Assembly (NCBI GenBank): GCA_010909165.1
Contig: MU008171.1
Span: forward strand, 434,001 to 498,000
Source of the DNA: Anthoceros angustus
Lineage: Eukaryota > Streptophyta > Anthocerotopsida > Anthocerotales > Anthocerotaceae
Reading direction: 5' to 3'
Length of the DNA: 64,000 nt
Shown here: positions 11,800 through 25,109 of the stretch, in pieces
Layout of the letters: each line of letters begins with the position of its first letter
Position numbering within the stretch: the stretch's first letter is position 1
Position numbers and translations under genes: made by a program
Notes under the pieces: generated by a model
Seen by the model: only the letters and a program-made list of their open reading frames with translations
Databases searched by the model: none
Told to the model about the DNA's origin: nothing

Positions 11800-13840
11800 G
11801 TGGATTTTTTAGCATGCAATTTGGGGTTTGTGGAAGTTCGTGTGCGAAAAGGGGTTACTGGAGAAACCCCTTTCTACCTAGATGCTGTATTTTCTAATTA
11901 TACAAAGCCAGAAAGCACGTCTTGCACACCAGCTTTGTTGACTTTGGATAGAAGGCTCGATTGGATAAATTTTAACAGCTCGATAATTTAGGGGTGCTGG
12001 AGAGGTTGATTAGAACAATTGAGGTGGCCTACCTTAGATGTGGCATTTAGGTCCAGACAATCTCAAGACTTCCAAGAAGTTCAAAGTATTGCGGGCGTCA
12101 AGCAAGGTTGTCCTTTAAGTCCCCTCCCTTTCTATCTATATATCCTGAATCTACAACCAGAATTAGAAAATACACCAAGAAACTACTCAGAGAAGCTACT
12201 TCGATGCAATATTTTGAAGATCTATTATTTGCTTATGATTTGGTCTTGATGTGAGCAAGGGTAATAAGGTCATAGAAATTGCTCGAGGCATTGGCAACCT
12301 ATTATAATAGAAAGCACCTCGCGTTGAACTTGGAACAAAGTCTCCGGGGGTAATGATGGCTCCTAGTCAATACTTTGAAAGGTGAAAAAAAACAGCATAA
12401 ATTATACTCAAACCCTCTAAATCCATGTTTTCATGGTTTCATGGCTAGAATTGCACACGACAATCTATGAGCTATTGATGGAAACATGATTTTAAGCATA
12501 GTTAAATCTTCGCATCACAGGAAAGTATAAATCAAAGTGAGCATACATTATAAATATAAGATATATATAGCCTCAGCATTATGGACCTATCCAGAATCCC
12601 TGTCACACATCTATAGCAGAAAGCAAGGGACATTATGTGTGATCACGAGGAGACCACAAATTGTCTCTGCCTATCCGTGCCGAGCAGCAAGTTGCTCAGT
12701 TTCCACTGTTCAAGGCATGATAGAAACTTGGCGCACTGAACAGCCGGTGCATTAAAAATCGGTTATACCTTGAACACTAGACAATTCCAATCATGCCTCG
12801 AAACGCCACGGGACAACTAGTTGTATTTTGCATTTGAAGGCTCTATTAGGATTTTGAATAGCTGCTGGAACTCATCTTGTGAGCAAAATGGGTGCAATGG
12901 CACCAGATAGCCGGTGGCATCAAATGTCCATCACATTATTTTAACTTACAAATTGTTTTAAGATCATTTTATATAGAGTTATCTATTTACCATTATATCA
13001 ATTGTATGAATACTTGATTAGATAGGTTATTATTTCATGTGTGAGATATGGTTATAATATAGTATGTCTTGATGTCGGTTTGGACAATTCATATAGGTTA
13101 AGAAATGAAACTATCTCCATGTGAATACCACAATGAATATGACATAGAACAAATATAGTTTTCATATGTGTTTGTTCGTGGTTATTGCACTTGGGAACCG
13201 CATTATCGAAAAAGCTTTGGTTTTGCAACTACCTTCCCCTTGGTTTTTTGCTCTATTGCGACATTGAAAAATATACGCAGAAAATTGCAGAAGAGCTTGG
13301 AATATCCAGTTTTCTAAGATTTCTCATTTGTTTTTGTCAAAAAGGTTTAGGGTTTAGGGTTTACATAGAGTTACCAAAAGGACACCTTCAACTCGAAAAT
13401 GCTGTAGGTGACCGTGTTTGGGTTTCCAAGGAGCAGTATTTTTAGCCTCTATTTTCAAAAAACTCTCAAAACCAATATTTTTATTTTAAATTTTGTTGAA
13501 TTTTTGGCTGTCTCCAAAAAGTGGAGCTGTCACTACTTCTAAGGAGAGCTTGTTTTGGCCAAGACAAACTCATTGTCATCAAAGGCAAACACCAATAGTG
13601 CCAAATGACAGCCACTCTTGAACAAGGGACAACCGATTGAAGCAGTAGAGAGCTTTAAGTATCTCCTTGTGATGATCTACAAGTCAAGATCAATAGTCGT
13701 AAACGCGGGCCTACAAATTTTTAAAGCTTAGGCAAGGACATTGGTGTTGAACATAAAGTTCAAAGAGCTCCTAATTTTTGTCACGATGCCCAAGCTTCGA
13801 GTTTTTTATGCTTGTGTGATTTCCAAGCTCTTCTTCTCAG
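11800..13840 (+). mobile_element. Dissected LINE reverse-transcriptase relic
   Basis: Only pieces remain. Around 12,090-12,150 the plus strand encodes GVKQGCPLSPLPFYLY, a standard non-LTR RT block, followed in another frame by LLFAYDLVLM, a decayed FADD catalytic box (near 12,215-12,250). Around 13,630-13,840 lie PIEAVESFKYLLV and a following stretch, matching the FKYLG block downstream of the RT domain. The roughly 1.4 kb between them is AT-rich filler. This is a different LINE family from the R2-like element at 4.65-10.9 kb. Confidence 0.65.
13346..13368 (+). repeat. Short interstitial telomere-type repeat
   Basis: About three consecutive GGTTTAG units (TTTAGGG family). Confidence 0.7.
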
Positions 13841-14042
13841 CAGAAATAACAATGGAATAGTATTGAAAGGAGCCAAACCAAATATCGTAGGGTTTATTTG
13901 CAGTTCGAAGACCGACTTGCACACAGACCTTGTTGGTCGAGTTTGGTGGACACCTTCTCCAACTCATGATTGCACGGCAAACAAATGCACTTCTGGACTA
14001 CATATGTAGTACAATGTAGAACAGGTTTCATCCTAAAGCAGA

Positions 14043-14104
14043 CATACATATTTGGCGGCCTGCAATCTGGCAGCATACATATTTGGCGGCATGCAATCTG
14101 GCAG
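14043..14104. repeat. Tandem repeat, two 31-bp units
   Basis: Two adjacent copies differing by one base; each contains ATACATATTTGGCGGC and ends TGCAATCTGGCAG. They lie about 450 bp upstream of the CHR24 gene, in a region without coding potential. Confidence 0.8.
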
Positions 14105-14550
14105 CCACCTCTGTTGGAGGTTCAATACATTGTTATCGTTAGTGGATATCTAACCTTGGAGTCTCTCCCGATTTGCTCCAATCCCAACCAGCTTCCGTTG
14201 ATTGACCACAAGGCAAGTAGGTGAGGACCATTAAGATAAGATAAATAAGTCATTAGACCTTCACGTTAGGGTGATTGAGTACGGATAGGAGCGGGCGGCT
14301 AACAAACAACAAACGTTCAGCACAACTTTGTAAATCGCTGAAAGCGAAGCATCGGAATAGAGAAAGTTCACTGGGAAGTCGCTGAATTTGAGTTTGAGTG
14401 GGGGTGGTCTTTCTGGATTAATTAAAGCTGAGTTCACACTTGTGCGTCTTCCTTCGAAAGTGATTTCCCGCGCGGTGGAAGTCTAGTGATGGGAGTGGTG
14501 GAACGAAGTATTTAATGCGGGCTGGTTGGAGGGGAGCGGGAGAAGCAGAC

Positions 14551-17500
14551 ATGTCAAGGCCTGCTAAGCCGTCGTTGTTGCAGCGGTACGTGGTGGACCT
14601 AACTGGTTCACCCAATTCCGACTCAGACCACGAATCAGCAGCATCTTCAAGGCAAGATGAGCTGCAGGACGAGTTGCTCAACAGGATAAGCTCGCTGAAA
14701 TTGAGCGATCGTAAACCTTCTGGCGTGAAGCAGCCAATTGAATCTGCAAAAGCACCGAAGTCTGAGAAACAAGAGGTTAAGGAATCCACTGACCTCAAAC
14801 GGGAACAAGGCCAGAGCTCTAGTGTCAAGCCAAGCCCTTCGGAAAGTCATGCCGAGTCTCGGGAGACTGACGCTGTCTCAGCCAGCGGGGAGCTTAGGCT
14901 GGTGGATGGAAATCAGGTCTACTCTTTGCCTGTCAAGATTGCAGGTATCCTTTACCCGCACCAGAGAGAAGGGATCCGCTGGCTCTGGAAATTGCATGTC
15001 AGACGGATGGGAGGCATCCTGGGGGATGACATGGGACTCGGCAAAACGTTACAGGTGAAGTTCTGAGCTTTTTAGTGTGGGGCTGGGATAGTATGGACTT
15101 CTGTGGTTTCGGATTGGAGCCTAATGTCGCCTGTTGGCTGGTCCTTGAGCTTTGCAGATTGCAGCATTCCTCGCTGGTCTATTCCTCTCCCAGCTGATCA
15201 AGCGTGCACTGATTGTTGCACCCAAAACGCTGATTGCACATTGGACTAAAGAGCTCTCAACTGTTGGCCTCGGCGGGAAAACCAGAGAGTGATTGCCGTG
15301 TTATCTGAACATCAGTTTTTCTGCCTTCGTTTGTGATGTCCTCTGAGGCTGGATCGTCGTTGTCTGCAGCTACTCTGGCAGTTTGGTGCCTTTTCGAAAC
15401 GCTGAACTGGACCATGTGCTAAAGGTGGGAGAAGGCAACTGTGGTCGATTGGGTTTGATGTTCTCGATGCTTTTTGAATCAGAGAAGGTGTGCTGTGTCA
15501 ATCATGGTTCTGCAGAATGGCTTCTACCTTACGTTCTGCCTGCTCTGTCCTGTCTTCAGTTCGGCGGGGTTCTCTTGACCACTTATGACATGGTGCGAGT
15601 GAACTGGAAATCACTGAAGGGCGAGTTTACTGGCAAGGGTCAACGTGAACTTGACATCTCCTGGGATTACGTTATTCTAGATGAGGTAACAATCCCATCC
15701 TGGTCTGAAAAGTGCAACCTTTCCCTTCGCCCGTGCCTGCTCTTCCACTTTCATCTCTGACCAGACTAGTCCTTTGAGTTGTCGACAGTGGAAAAGTAAG
15801 GCAGCTGGTCTCACTATGTGCTGTCTTCTCTGTGACAAGGGTCATCTCATCAAGAACCATAACACAGAGCGTGCTAAAAGCCTACGTGAAATTCTAAGCT
15901 CCCACCGCATTATTCTCTCTGGGACACCTATCCAGAACAATCTTCGGGTGCAATTTTTTCTTCTGCTCTGTCACTTCGAGCTCTTGGTCTATGAAATCTG
16001 CAACTGGGGGCTTATCATCTGAAGCTGATGTTCACATGGTCAGGAGATGTGGGCCCTTTTTGACTTTTGCTGCCCACACCTCTTTGGTGATTGGAGAGAG
16101 TGAGTACCTTGGGCACAATACAGCATGTGTACTCATTGCTTGATTTGTAATTCACGTCTTTTTGGGATGATTTTGAACTGCAGAATGCTAGATTCTTATA
16201 TATTGAACGGTCCTTGTCTTGAAGCACCTCTGCCATATAGCTAGCTGATAATTGTTGCTCGTTGCAGGTTCAAAGAGAAGTTTGAAAATCCAATCCATCA
16301 TGGAAATGACAAAACTGCTTCAGAGCGGGTGCAAAGAGTTGGGACTGCTGCAGCAGAGGTAAGTCCATGGTCGACATCCAAAATGTGGTTAAGGCAGCAC
16401 TTGAGTCGTTTGCAAGTGCTGTTTTGTGGAGTTCTCCGTCTCAGTGAAACAAGGCAGGGGCACATCCATTGATAGAGTTCCGTTGCAGAATCTCAGGAAA
16501 CAGATTGCACCATTCTTCCTAAGGCGCATGAAAAGTGAAGTGTTTCCTGATACAGATGCAACCAGTAGGAAGCTGCCAGTAAAGAACGATCTCATTGTTT
16601 GGCTTCGATTATCTAAGTTTCAGGTACTTCATCCTGCCTGGCGAGCCTTGCTTGTCTGTCATGCTGAAATTGCTCTAACTTCTCTCCACCGGTGCCAAAC
16701 AGCAACAATTGTACAGAGCATTTCTCAAGAGCGAGTCAGTTCGGTCAGCTCTGGAGGGAACTAATAATCCGCTTGCTGCAATAACGGTACTGTGGTGTCT
16801 CGTCTTTAGAATTTACCATAACTGTTCCCACATTCTGGTCTTTGGCAAAGGAACTCCAGGCTTTGCCAAATGTGTTTGTTATGCTGAGACCTGACAAGAT
16901 TAAACATTCTTCTCACTGATGGGCTCAGCCTGGTTATGCGCAATTGTGTATTGTGGCTTAAGTAGCCAGCGAAGTGATCTTTGTAACTTGGGCAGGTTCT
17001 AAAGAAGATTTGTGATCATCCTTTCCTCTTGACTAAACGAGCAACCGATGATATCACGGAGGGCTTGGAGGGCATGATGAGCAGTAAAGATCGTGCAACT
17101 GCAGAGGAGATGGCTGGGGCCCTGGCAGATCTTGTTGATCTTGACGAAGGAGCTAGAGGAAGTCATGTTATGTCCTCTTGCAAGATTGATTTCCTCGTTT
17201 CTCTGTTGGTACAACACCGTCTTTTTTAATGCTCAAATACCTCTTTACATTTGGTTAGCTGTTGACGCACTGCTGCTATCCTCGTCCTGGACTGGATCCA
17301 CACTGTTTTTGGATGTGGGATTACAATTGTGGTCAACTGCTAAACGAGAACATCTTGATGGCAGGAAAATTTAGTTGGACATGGACACCGGACTCTTGTT
17401 TTCAGCCAGACGCGAAAGATGCTTGATATCATCCAGGTTAGTGCAACTTTCCCTGGCTACCTCAGTGGATACACGAGGTACAGGGTTAATGCCAATCCTG

Positions 17501-19337
17501 CGGCCTGCTGCTTTGGAATCTCAAAAAACTAGTATGTCCATGCAGGCGGAGATATGTCGGAAGCAATATCGCTTTCTTCGCATAGATGGGACAATGAAGG
17601 CTTCTGACAGAGAGCAGAACGTCCAAGTAAGTTGGTGGCATGCTGGCAGCCATATGTTGCACGCCTTTCCTGTTCCCTGATGCAAAATATTGCACCTATC
17701 CCCACAGGCTCTTCCTGCGACCTGACATCACAGTATTAAAAAAGGATTATGGCTCGAACATTTTTGGATTGCTTAGAATTGGACGAGACTTGCCCTTTTT
17801 TGTCCTATTGATTTAAATGCGGTTTTAGCTCTGTCAAATAGATCGTTGAATCGCATGATTTGATTTGCAGGAATTTCAGTCAGATCCGAGGATATCAGTT
17901 CTTCTTTTAACATCACAGGTCGGAGGTCTTGGACTCACACTCACTGCTGCAAATAGAGTTATCATTGTAGACCCGAATTGGAATCCAAGGCAAGTTCCCT
18001 TCCAGTTACAGGGCCACTTTGTATTCTCTGCTGTAGGCGTGGGTAAAACTATCTTGAGTGCTTATGTGGCATGCAGTGTAGACAACCAGAGTGTTGATAG
18101 AGCTTACCGGATTGGTCAGAAAAAGGATGTGCTTGTCTACCGGCTTATCTCCTGTAGCACTATTGAAGAGATAGTCTACAAAAAACAGGCAAGGGGTTGT
18201 CTTCGTTCAACTTAAGCACGTAGTTCCTTCTCCACATCTATTTCTGTTGTAATGTGGGCTTTGGAAGCATGTGTTGAAATTACAGGCACCTCATCTTTCC
18301 TGCAGGTGTTCAAAGGAGGACTTATGAAAGTTGCGACGGAGAAGAAGGAAACGTTTCGGTATTTTTCACAGAGAGTATGTGACGAGCTTCGTCTTTCTTC
18401 TCCTTTTTTCATGTACTTCACTTTTCACGTCAAACTAGTAGTGAGCATTGCCGTGGCATGCAGGACCTCCACGAAATTTTCTCTGTTCCAAGCTGTGGGT
18501 TTGACATCTCTCTGACCCAGCAGCAACTGCACAAAGAACATGCTAATCAGTATTGCATGTAAGAGGCTCCACTTTTCAACAGTCATCCTTCACATGAGCG
18601 ATTTGCAAGCTGGCACATTTCTGTCTCCTGGATGTTGCCTGAATGTAATATGCTGTTGCACCTTAGCTGGAGAGCTCTGCCGTGACGTACTCTACTGATA
18701 CGATTTAATGAACGTCATGCAGTACCGAGCAAATGCAGCAGCAGATTCAATTTCTTCACAAGCTACCCATGATGGCAGGTGTCAGTCACCACGATCTTCT
18801 GTTCTCCAAGACAGCTCCAGCTCCAGCTCCAGCACAACCTCCTCGGCCTGAAAAGATAGTGTATGAGGCTCGACCCTCCTTGCGGATGGCTTGTCCAAGG
18901 CGTAATGAGATGCTTGAATTGTTTGTTTTCAGTGATCTGCTCTTTGACCAGCTGCAAAACTCGACGCTGACTATCTTCGCTTCCCATGACAGTGAGCCCT
19001 AACTCCAACGTTGTTGATACGCAGCCGTGATCCCAAAGAACTTGAACTGGAGGAGGCTGCGCGTCAGTCAGCCTATAAAGTTGGTCATCTCAAGGGCAAC
19101 ATAAAGCGTCTTGCTAGGACCTTAGAGGATCAGGTCTGGCTGCTTGACGGGTTTCTGTTCCTCGAGTGGGTATTTTGCTAAGAAGCTGATTAAGAAGTCT
19201 AAAATTTCTTGCAGGTCCTCATCGACAGGCTACCAGATAAAGGTCTCAGTATAGTGAGGAAACTGAAGGAATTGTCATTGGAACTCACTGCCGCGGAAGC
19301 AAAAGCTTCCCAATTCTCTAGTGTTAACTCAAAGTAA
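14551..19337 (+). CDS. CHR24: SNF2-family DNA-dependent ATPase, CHR24/ERCC6L-like
   Basis: Nineteen exons: 14551-15054, 15158-15288, 15370-15424, 15560-15685, 15840-15947, 16044-16099, 16268-16358, 16489-16623, 16703-16786, 16996-17208, 17365-17436, 17546-17626, 17871-17989, 18077-18188, 18306-18374, 18464-18558, 18723-18860, 19025-19133, 19215-19337. All phases agree, giving 806 residues. It is a nuclear translocase of the CSB/ERCC6L branch that works on chromatin or stalled DNA. Seen: a Ser- and charge-rich N-terminus, [13 protein letters not shown], Walker [10 protein letters not shown] (about 158-166), a DEGH box (271-274) where DEAH is usual, [21 protein letters not shown], then helicase-C motifs [19 protein letters not shown] and [11 protein letters not shown], and a tail with [14 protein letters not shown]. 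Introns 13 and 14 start with GC. An upstream in-frame ATG at 14515 has a poorer context. Confidence 0.92.
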
Positions 19338-19650
19338 GGCAATGTGTCTCCAGTCTGCAAGCCGGAAATCTGCACACTTGTTGGTAGGCTACACGCCGGA
19401 GATCTGCACTCTTGTTGGTAGACCTACACACTTGACGTTGGCCAACACACTTGACGTTGGCCTCCGAAGGAACAGCGTTTGCTCCACTAAACAACAATAG
19501 CTTGCTGTCGACGCACTCAATGTATCCATGTCAAAAAGAAACTGCGCAGCTGCACATTCTCGCTGCGAAGTTTGAACTGCATCACGAGCAATTGACTTGC
19601 TCTCGATGGATGGAATCCAGCGTCGATTGATAGCAACATTAACAAAACCT
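19338..19650. other. Convergent spacer with a small tandem repeat
   Basis: The 3' flanks of CHR24 and the RETICULATA-related gene meet here. Two copies of ACACTTGACGTTGGCC lie at about 19,428-19,462. No gene seen. Confidence 0.6.
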
Positions 19651-21937
19651 CTACTGCACTCCTGCCAGGCGCGCCCAATCAACGAACTGCATTCCGCCGT
19701 AAATGTTGTTTGCGAACCGTATTCCGACAGTGAAAGCCAATGATAGGGATGGTATCCTGTGTGCCGCTGCAGAGCCTTCGACCAGCCGCTCCAGTCCATT
19801 TAATATCTGGTACCGGGTGTTTGAGGAGAAGGCCATGAAACCCCCTGCAAACCATGTATGTACGTTAGGTGCTGCAGTATAACCATCGCAATCGTTGCAT
19901 CAACCAACAAAATGCATTCATCAGAAGAACCGACATCTTACCCCAAAGAAGAGCACTTTGAAAAATGTCAGGTACAGCGATCTCTTCTTCTGACTTATTT
20001 ACCTTCCTGCATTGACGAGACGGGCAGTGCGTGAGGAAAGCAATCATTCAAAATCCCCAAGTTTACCCCTTCGAACAAACACAAGATAACGGTCGGGAGA
20101 ATTGCGACTTTTGATCTCTGACCAAATATCCAAAACCCGGCACGAAATACTCAGTCTACGACTGGCGTGAGCAGAGACAATCAACCTCCCAAAACGCTGG
20201 GAAAAGCTTACCGTTTCAGAGTCATGATGGTGCTTGCCACTCCTTGTCCGATAAGTCCACAGCTGAATCCCATCAATCCATATTGGCCCGCCTGATGAAC
20301 AAAAACAGCAGAGGTTAGAGCCATATTCCATCGGCCTTTACAAGCACTGGGACTGCTGCCTGTGTAATCTGTTGAAACCCAAACATGAAAGGCCACTAGA
20401 CAACCCTGAGATGACTGCTCCGTGTGAGCAAATGAAAGCAGCCAACCTTGTATACAAACGCAATGCCTCTTTGGGGGATAGTAAATTTGCGCCCAGGCCT
20501 CTGAGCCTCAAAAATACTGCGGACGTGATCAAGGAATGGAGTTCAGGTGAGCAAACAAGGAAGGAGGCAGCACACTGACAAGAGCAAGACCTCCCGCATT
20601 TTGAGAATTGAAGGTCCTGATAGCAGAAACTATTGGGGCCTGACCTGCTTGGCAAAGCCTGGATAGCTCGGGATATCGAACCCCTTAAGCCTCGGCGTGT
20701 GGAGGCCGCTCTCATTTGCACAAAAGGTGCCAGCAAACCAACAAGAGCGATATCCAGGACAACACCGACAAATAGGTCGGACAGAAACAGTTCGAACTCA
20801 TCCCAGAAATCTTTGCCACGCTTCTGCACCTCCGCAAAGGTGACAGAAGCCGAGTCTATGGCAACCTGAAAAACGAGAGGTGACAAACCGTGGGTGAGAA
20901 CAAAAGCGGCCACACAGCCAGCAAACCAACCAACCAGTGCAAGCAAAGATGGCATTACCTCAGTGGCCAGTTTGAAGAGAAAGGCTGGATCAGCTAACAT
21001 TCTATTTCTGAACAAGGCGCTTCCCCGAATGGCCGCCCCCAACAAACCCTTCTCCTGCGCCAGAAGGTAGGAACAGCCGTTACAAGGGAGGATCCAGCAA
21101 GAGCATGGGGAGGAAGATGATGGAGGAGGTATCCCAATGCACAAGAGGCAGCAGTTAGAAAAGAAAACACTAGACAGAGTCCGTACGAAGACCTGTGGGC
21201 CTGGGAAAGATGACGTCTGACAACGCCCTTTATCCAGCAGCAAACATTTCACAGCAAGGAGCAGCAGCCCAGAGCAGGCTTTCAGAATGCACGTTGAATT
21301 GGCGGTTGTTTAAGGACGAGACCTGCAACTCAAGATAGCGCAGAAGAATGAGCTTTCGTAGGCCCACGGTTTCAGCTATCCTAGCCATGTCCGCCGGCAA
21401 TGGCACTCCTCGAGCTAAAGAGCGTACTTCGTCGGCACTGAGTAAAGGTCCGAATTCTTTTTCTTCATCTTGTCCTTCTCCTTCGCCTCCCCCTTCTGGT
21501 CCGCCGCCGCCGCCATCATTGCCCCCGTTCCCGAAGTTGCTGTCCCCGGAGTTACCTCGGCCATTCCCTGTATCGCCCAGAAACGGCTCCGGCCCCTCCT
21601 CCCGTTGTTCTGCCACAAGCTTATCGGCTCCGCTCTTGGATCCCGGAACAGCGTGCCTGGAGAAGAGGGGCAGTCGGGTAGTGTGTGAAAATATCCAGCC
21701 CCCAAAATCCTTGCTCCCCGAATCCGAATTCGGCAGAGAACACCATGGTTGCCCCGACTGATTGCGGGCGTGCAAAGTGCAGGGATCGAGGCCGGGTTTG
21801 CCGATGATTAGGTCAACTTGCACTTGCCGTGAACTGCTGAAAGCCGTGCTGCTGCTGCTATTGCTGCTTCCCACACCACGGCCGCTGCTGCTACCCGCAA
21901 CCAGCTGCAAGGAGGGCGGCAACCCGAGTGCGGCCAT
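19651..21937 (-). CDS. RETICULATA-related plastid membrane protein (DUF3411)
   Basis: Seven exons on the minus strand: 21937-21323, 21054-20959, 20865-20645, 20516-20447, 20291-20212, 20006-19942, 19844-19651; phases agree and give 446 residues. The family sits in the chloroplast envelope and in Arabidopsis affects mesophyll development and leaf reticulation; the molecular activity is not settled. Seen: a Ser-rich N-terminus fit for a transit peptide, a Gly/Asp/Glu-rich linker, then FRNRMLADPAFLFKL, AEVQKRGKDFWDEFE, LVGLLAPFVQ, GFSCGLIGQGVA, NTRYQILNGLERLVE and the closing NNIYGGMQFVDWARLAGVQ. These match the branch with the KRGKDFW and IGQG motifs (the RER1/2/3 or 7 type). A TTG-led extension to 21991 exists, but the first ATG is 21937. 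It is convergent with CHR24 and divergent from the LSF2-type gene. Confidence 0.9.
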
Positions 21938-23605
21938 GGACACTGGACTGGCACCGGCAGCGGCAACAGAGCAAGGCGTCACCGAAAACAAGTTTCAGTG
22001 AAGAAAAGCCTCCGATGAATGTAACCTAACCAGCGAAATTTATATACAAGGCCCGCCACCGCGGCGAACAGCAAGTGGTGTGGTGCAGAGCTCCTAGTCG
22101 ACACCAAATCACCTGAAACTAATCTGGCACACATTCACACGCGCTGCAAACGGGATACGGCTTTGTTGTTTCTTTCTCCAGATTCGCGGCGAGCAAGAAA
22201 CGACATCCATCCCAGCCGGATGCACCAATCTGCGCTTGCCTAGCTCGGCCAAGGCGAGGAATAGGACCATGGCAGGCTCCTTGCTCTGATTGCTCATCGT
22301 AGGAGCAGCCTCCGCTCATTGATGTTCCGAAACTGAAAGAAAGCATTTGTTGAATGGCCGAATACTCATTCCTCAAGCAGGCAGGCAGCCAGATCTTGGA
22401 ATCGCAGTGTTGCCCTCGGCTGGCCGCGGCCATGCTCCTGAGAGACTGAGACTGAGAACTTGTTACATCCACAAGAAGCGCTCAACAAACTGAGCTGCGC
22501 ATTTCGTGGATGTAGGAAGTTTGCTAGTACAAGAAGGTTGGAATCTGATGCACGCCTTCTCGCGTTGTTATTGTGGCTGCAAGCAAACTTGGATGCTGAT
22601 CAATGTGCAATTCCCGGTTGCTGACAGTGATGTTCATGCCGCTTTGCTCATCACCCGAAACCCTGGCTTCGAGGAAGCTGGTGGACATGATAACTCCTTC
22701 GGTAAACCTGGGGAGGAGCTGCGACTTGACCGTGCGACTTAGGAGTGCAGTGTGGACCAGATCGAACATTCCTCACAGCTTCGCCGACAGATTGTTCAGG
22801 TATGTAATAGTCTTATGACGTATGTGCTTCCCGAAGCAGCAAATCTGTCGGATCTGATGTAGTTGTACGAGACGAGGTCACCAATGGGGAGATAGCAAGC
22901 AAGACCTACTCCAGCGAACGCTGTAAACTCCGTATGTATCTTCCCTTGTATCTTGTGGTGGCCAATGAAGGAACCTGGAGTAGGCGCGGAAGGAATGTAC
23001 AGATGTACGTCTGAATGTGGTTGGTTAATGCTGTGGCAGCCAATAGGAGAAGGCAGGCAGCGTATCGTTATGGAATTGGATCCGTGGAGAGGACGCAAGC
23101 TCAGGCTATTAGCCGAATATTCTGACCAGGGCAGCGTAGTGTAGAGGAGACGAGAGCGTCTACAGGCCACTAGCTGCGAAGGAGGTTTTCGGCCACGACA
23201 ATTCACAAATTAAAATAGCAGGAATTACGTGAAGTGGTGTTTGTTGAGCGCGGTCGTGGCAGAGGTGTGGACAGCTCAGCTTTGCTTCGGTTCCGCCGAG
23301 GGACGCCTTGGCTGTCACAGCATCGGCGCTGTCTACCACTCGCCGTGACTCCGCCCCGCCTCTCTCAGGATCAACAAGGTCGGTAAGGGTCGGTAGCCAC
23401 GCTCCTGGGCTTTATATGTAGAGGACTTTGGCTTCCCACTTGTCATCGGACAGCATTTCATCCTTTCCTTTCCTGCTTCCAGCTTTTCTGGGTCTCTTCG
23501 TCCCTTGCCGTCCGTCATCACAGGCGCAGGCTGCTCTTAGAGTTGAGTGCATTTGTGCTGCAAAGGAAGTGGGTGCTAGTGGCAGCGAAGTTATCGGTGA
23601 TCGTC
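21938..23605. other. Divergent intergenic region
   Basis: Upstream regions of the RETICULATA-related gene (minus) and the LSF2-type gene (plus). A 105-codon minus-strand frame beginning with ATG at 22433 has no recognisable motifs and I do not call it a gene. A pyrimidine-rich stretch at about 23,455-23,520 is likely 5' leader of the plus-strand gene. Confidence 0.5.
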
Positions 23606-24737
23606 ATGTCGGCAACAGCACCAACCGTGGGCGCCTCGCGCGCGCTGCCCTTGGATACTCGGATTGCTGACAGCTTCGGGGCCTGCTCTAGCGGGAAGCA
23701 TGCTGCCAGGATTTCTGTCCGGAACCCACGGGAAGGCCGGCGGCTGCGCGTCTCGGCCGTCATGGCCGACCAGCAGCTGGTGAGCAAAACGGAGGATTAC
23801 AACAGGGCTATGCAACGCCAGATGAGCAATCCCTATGAGTACCACCACGAATTGGGTGAGCGCTCCCTCTCTGCCTGCGGCTACGGCTTTTGGGTTTGGG
23901 TGCTTGCCTGGCCTTGCCATGTGGTGTGTGGGAGGCGATAATTTGTGGGTCACTGATTTTGTTCGCTCTGGTGCAATCAGGCATGTACTTCACCCGCATC
24001 ACCAGCAACATCATCGTGGGGTCGCAGCCCCAGAGCCCGGCCGACATTGACCGTCTCCGTTTGGAGCACAACGTGGGTGCTGTATTGAATCTGCAGCAGG
24101 ACAAGGACGTGCAGTATTGGGGCATTGACATTAATTCCGTAGTGCGGAGGTGCAAGGATCATGGAATTCTCCACATGCGGAAGCCGGTAAGAGAGTGCCC
24201 TCCGTTACTCATCTGCCCTCCTTCCGGCGCCCCAAACCCATCTCAACTCTGATCACCTTCATTTTGTGCCTCCAGGCCAGAGACTTCGATCCCCACTCTT
24301 TGCGTCAGGAGTTGCCCAAGGCTGTGTCTGCCCTGGAATGGGCGCTCTCTGAAGGCCGAACTGTTTACGTGCATTGCACAGCAGGTCTTGGCAGGGCACC
24401 CGCCGTTGTCATCGCCTACCTCTTCTGGTTCAAAAACATGAATGTAAGCCTCACGGCCCCACGCTTTCCTGTCATCGTTGCTCCGCCACTTGTCGCATCC
24501 TATCTGACGTACTGCTATCCCTTCCCTGTGCAGCTGGAAGCCGCGTACAATATGGTCACGTCAAAGCGGCCGTGTGGTCCTAAAAGGGAAGCCATTCGGG
24601 GAGCTACTTACGACCTGGCCAAGAATGATCCGTGGAAGGCTCCTTTCGAACATCTTCCAGACTACGCCTTCACTGACGTCGCTGATTGGGAGAGAGAATT
24701 GATTCAAGACAGAGTGCGCTCTTGCTCGTTTCACTAA
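23606..24737 (+). CDS. LSF2: Phosphoglucan phosphatase, LSF2-like
   Basis: Four exons, 23606-23855, 23981-24186, 24276-24443 and 24534-24737, give 275 residues. It is a dual-specificity phosphatase of the plastid that removes phosphate from starch glucans (mainly the C3 position in Arabidopsis LSF2) so that amylases can proceed at night. Seen: an N-terminal segment rich in Ser, Ala and Arg fit for a transit peptide, then NPYEYHHELGMYFTRIT, VGSQPQSPADID, LNLQQDKDVQYWGID, the active-site loop HCTAGLGRAP with the nucleophile at about Cys186, and the C-terminal KRPCGPKREAIRGATYDL and DWERELIQ motifs. The protein ends there with no carbohydrate-binding module, which separates it from SEX4 and fits LSF2. 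The first true ATG is 23606. Confidence 0.92.
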
Positions 24738-25109
24738 GCTTCTGCGCCCAGGTGCCCTAGCTCTGTACATAACGCATGTCCATACCATACTGAACATGAC
24801 CTCTAGAATTGATAGTCACCTAAATAGATGAGGTTGAATTTTTTGTCCGACATTTTGCTACCACAACATTCCTGGGAACAGGTGTGGCAGGAAACAGAGT
24901 CCAACTGTTACATTTGTGTTTATTTTTCTACAACCTGCAGAACACTATGCTGCTGCTGTTTCGTAACAAGATTTTCAAATTTCCGCTCCCACCACGTTAG
25001 CCTGCGTACATCAGGATATAATCTGTTACTAATCTGCTTCTAAAGGCAACGTGCACAACAATGGAGAAGAAAAGGCAGCTTCATACCAGAACTGCCAACA
25101 GACTATACG
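24738..25109. other. Convergent spacer
   Basis: Shared 3' flank of the LSF2-type and CDK5RAP1-like genes, about 370 bp; nothing else visible. Confidence 0.6.

Noticed and set aside
19389-19799. 136-codon minus-strand frame near the 3' end of the RETICULATA-related gene
   Set aside because: Overlaps the last coding exon in another frame and has no motifs.
20338-21252. 304-codon minus-strand frame overlapping the RETICULATA-related gene
   Set aside because: It reads through true introns of that gene; only the parts between splice sites match the family.
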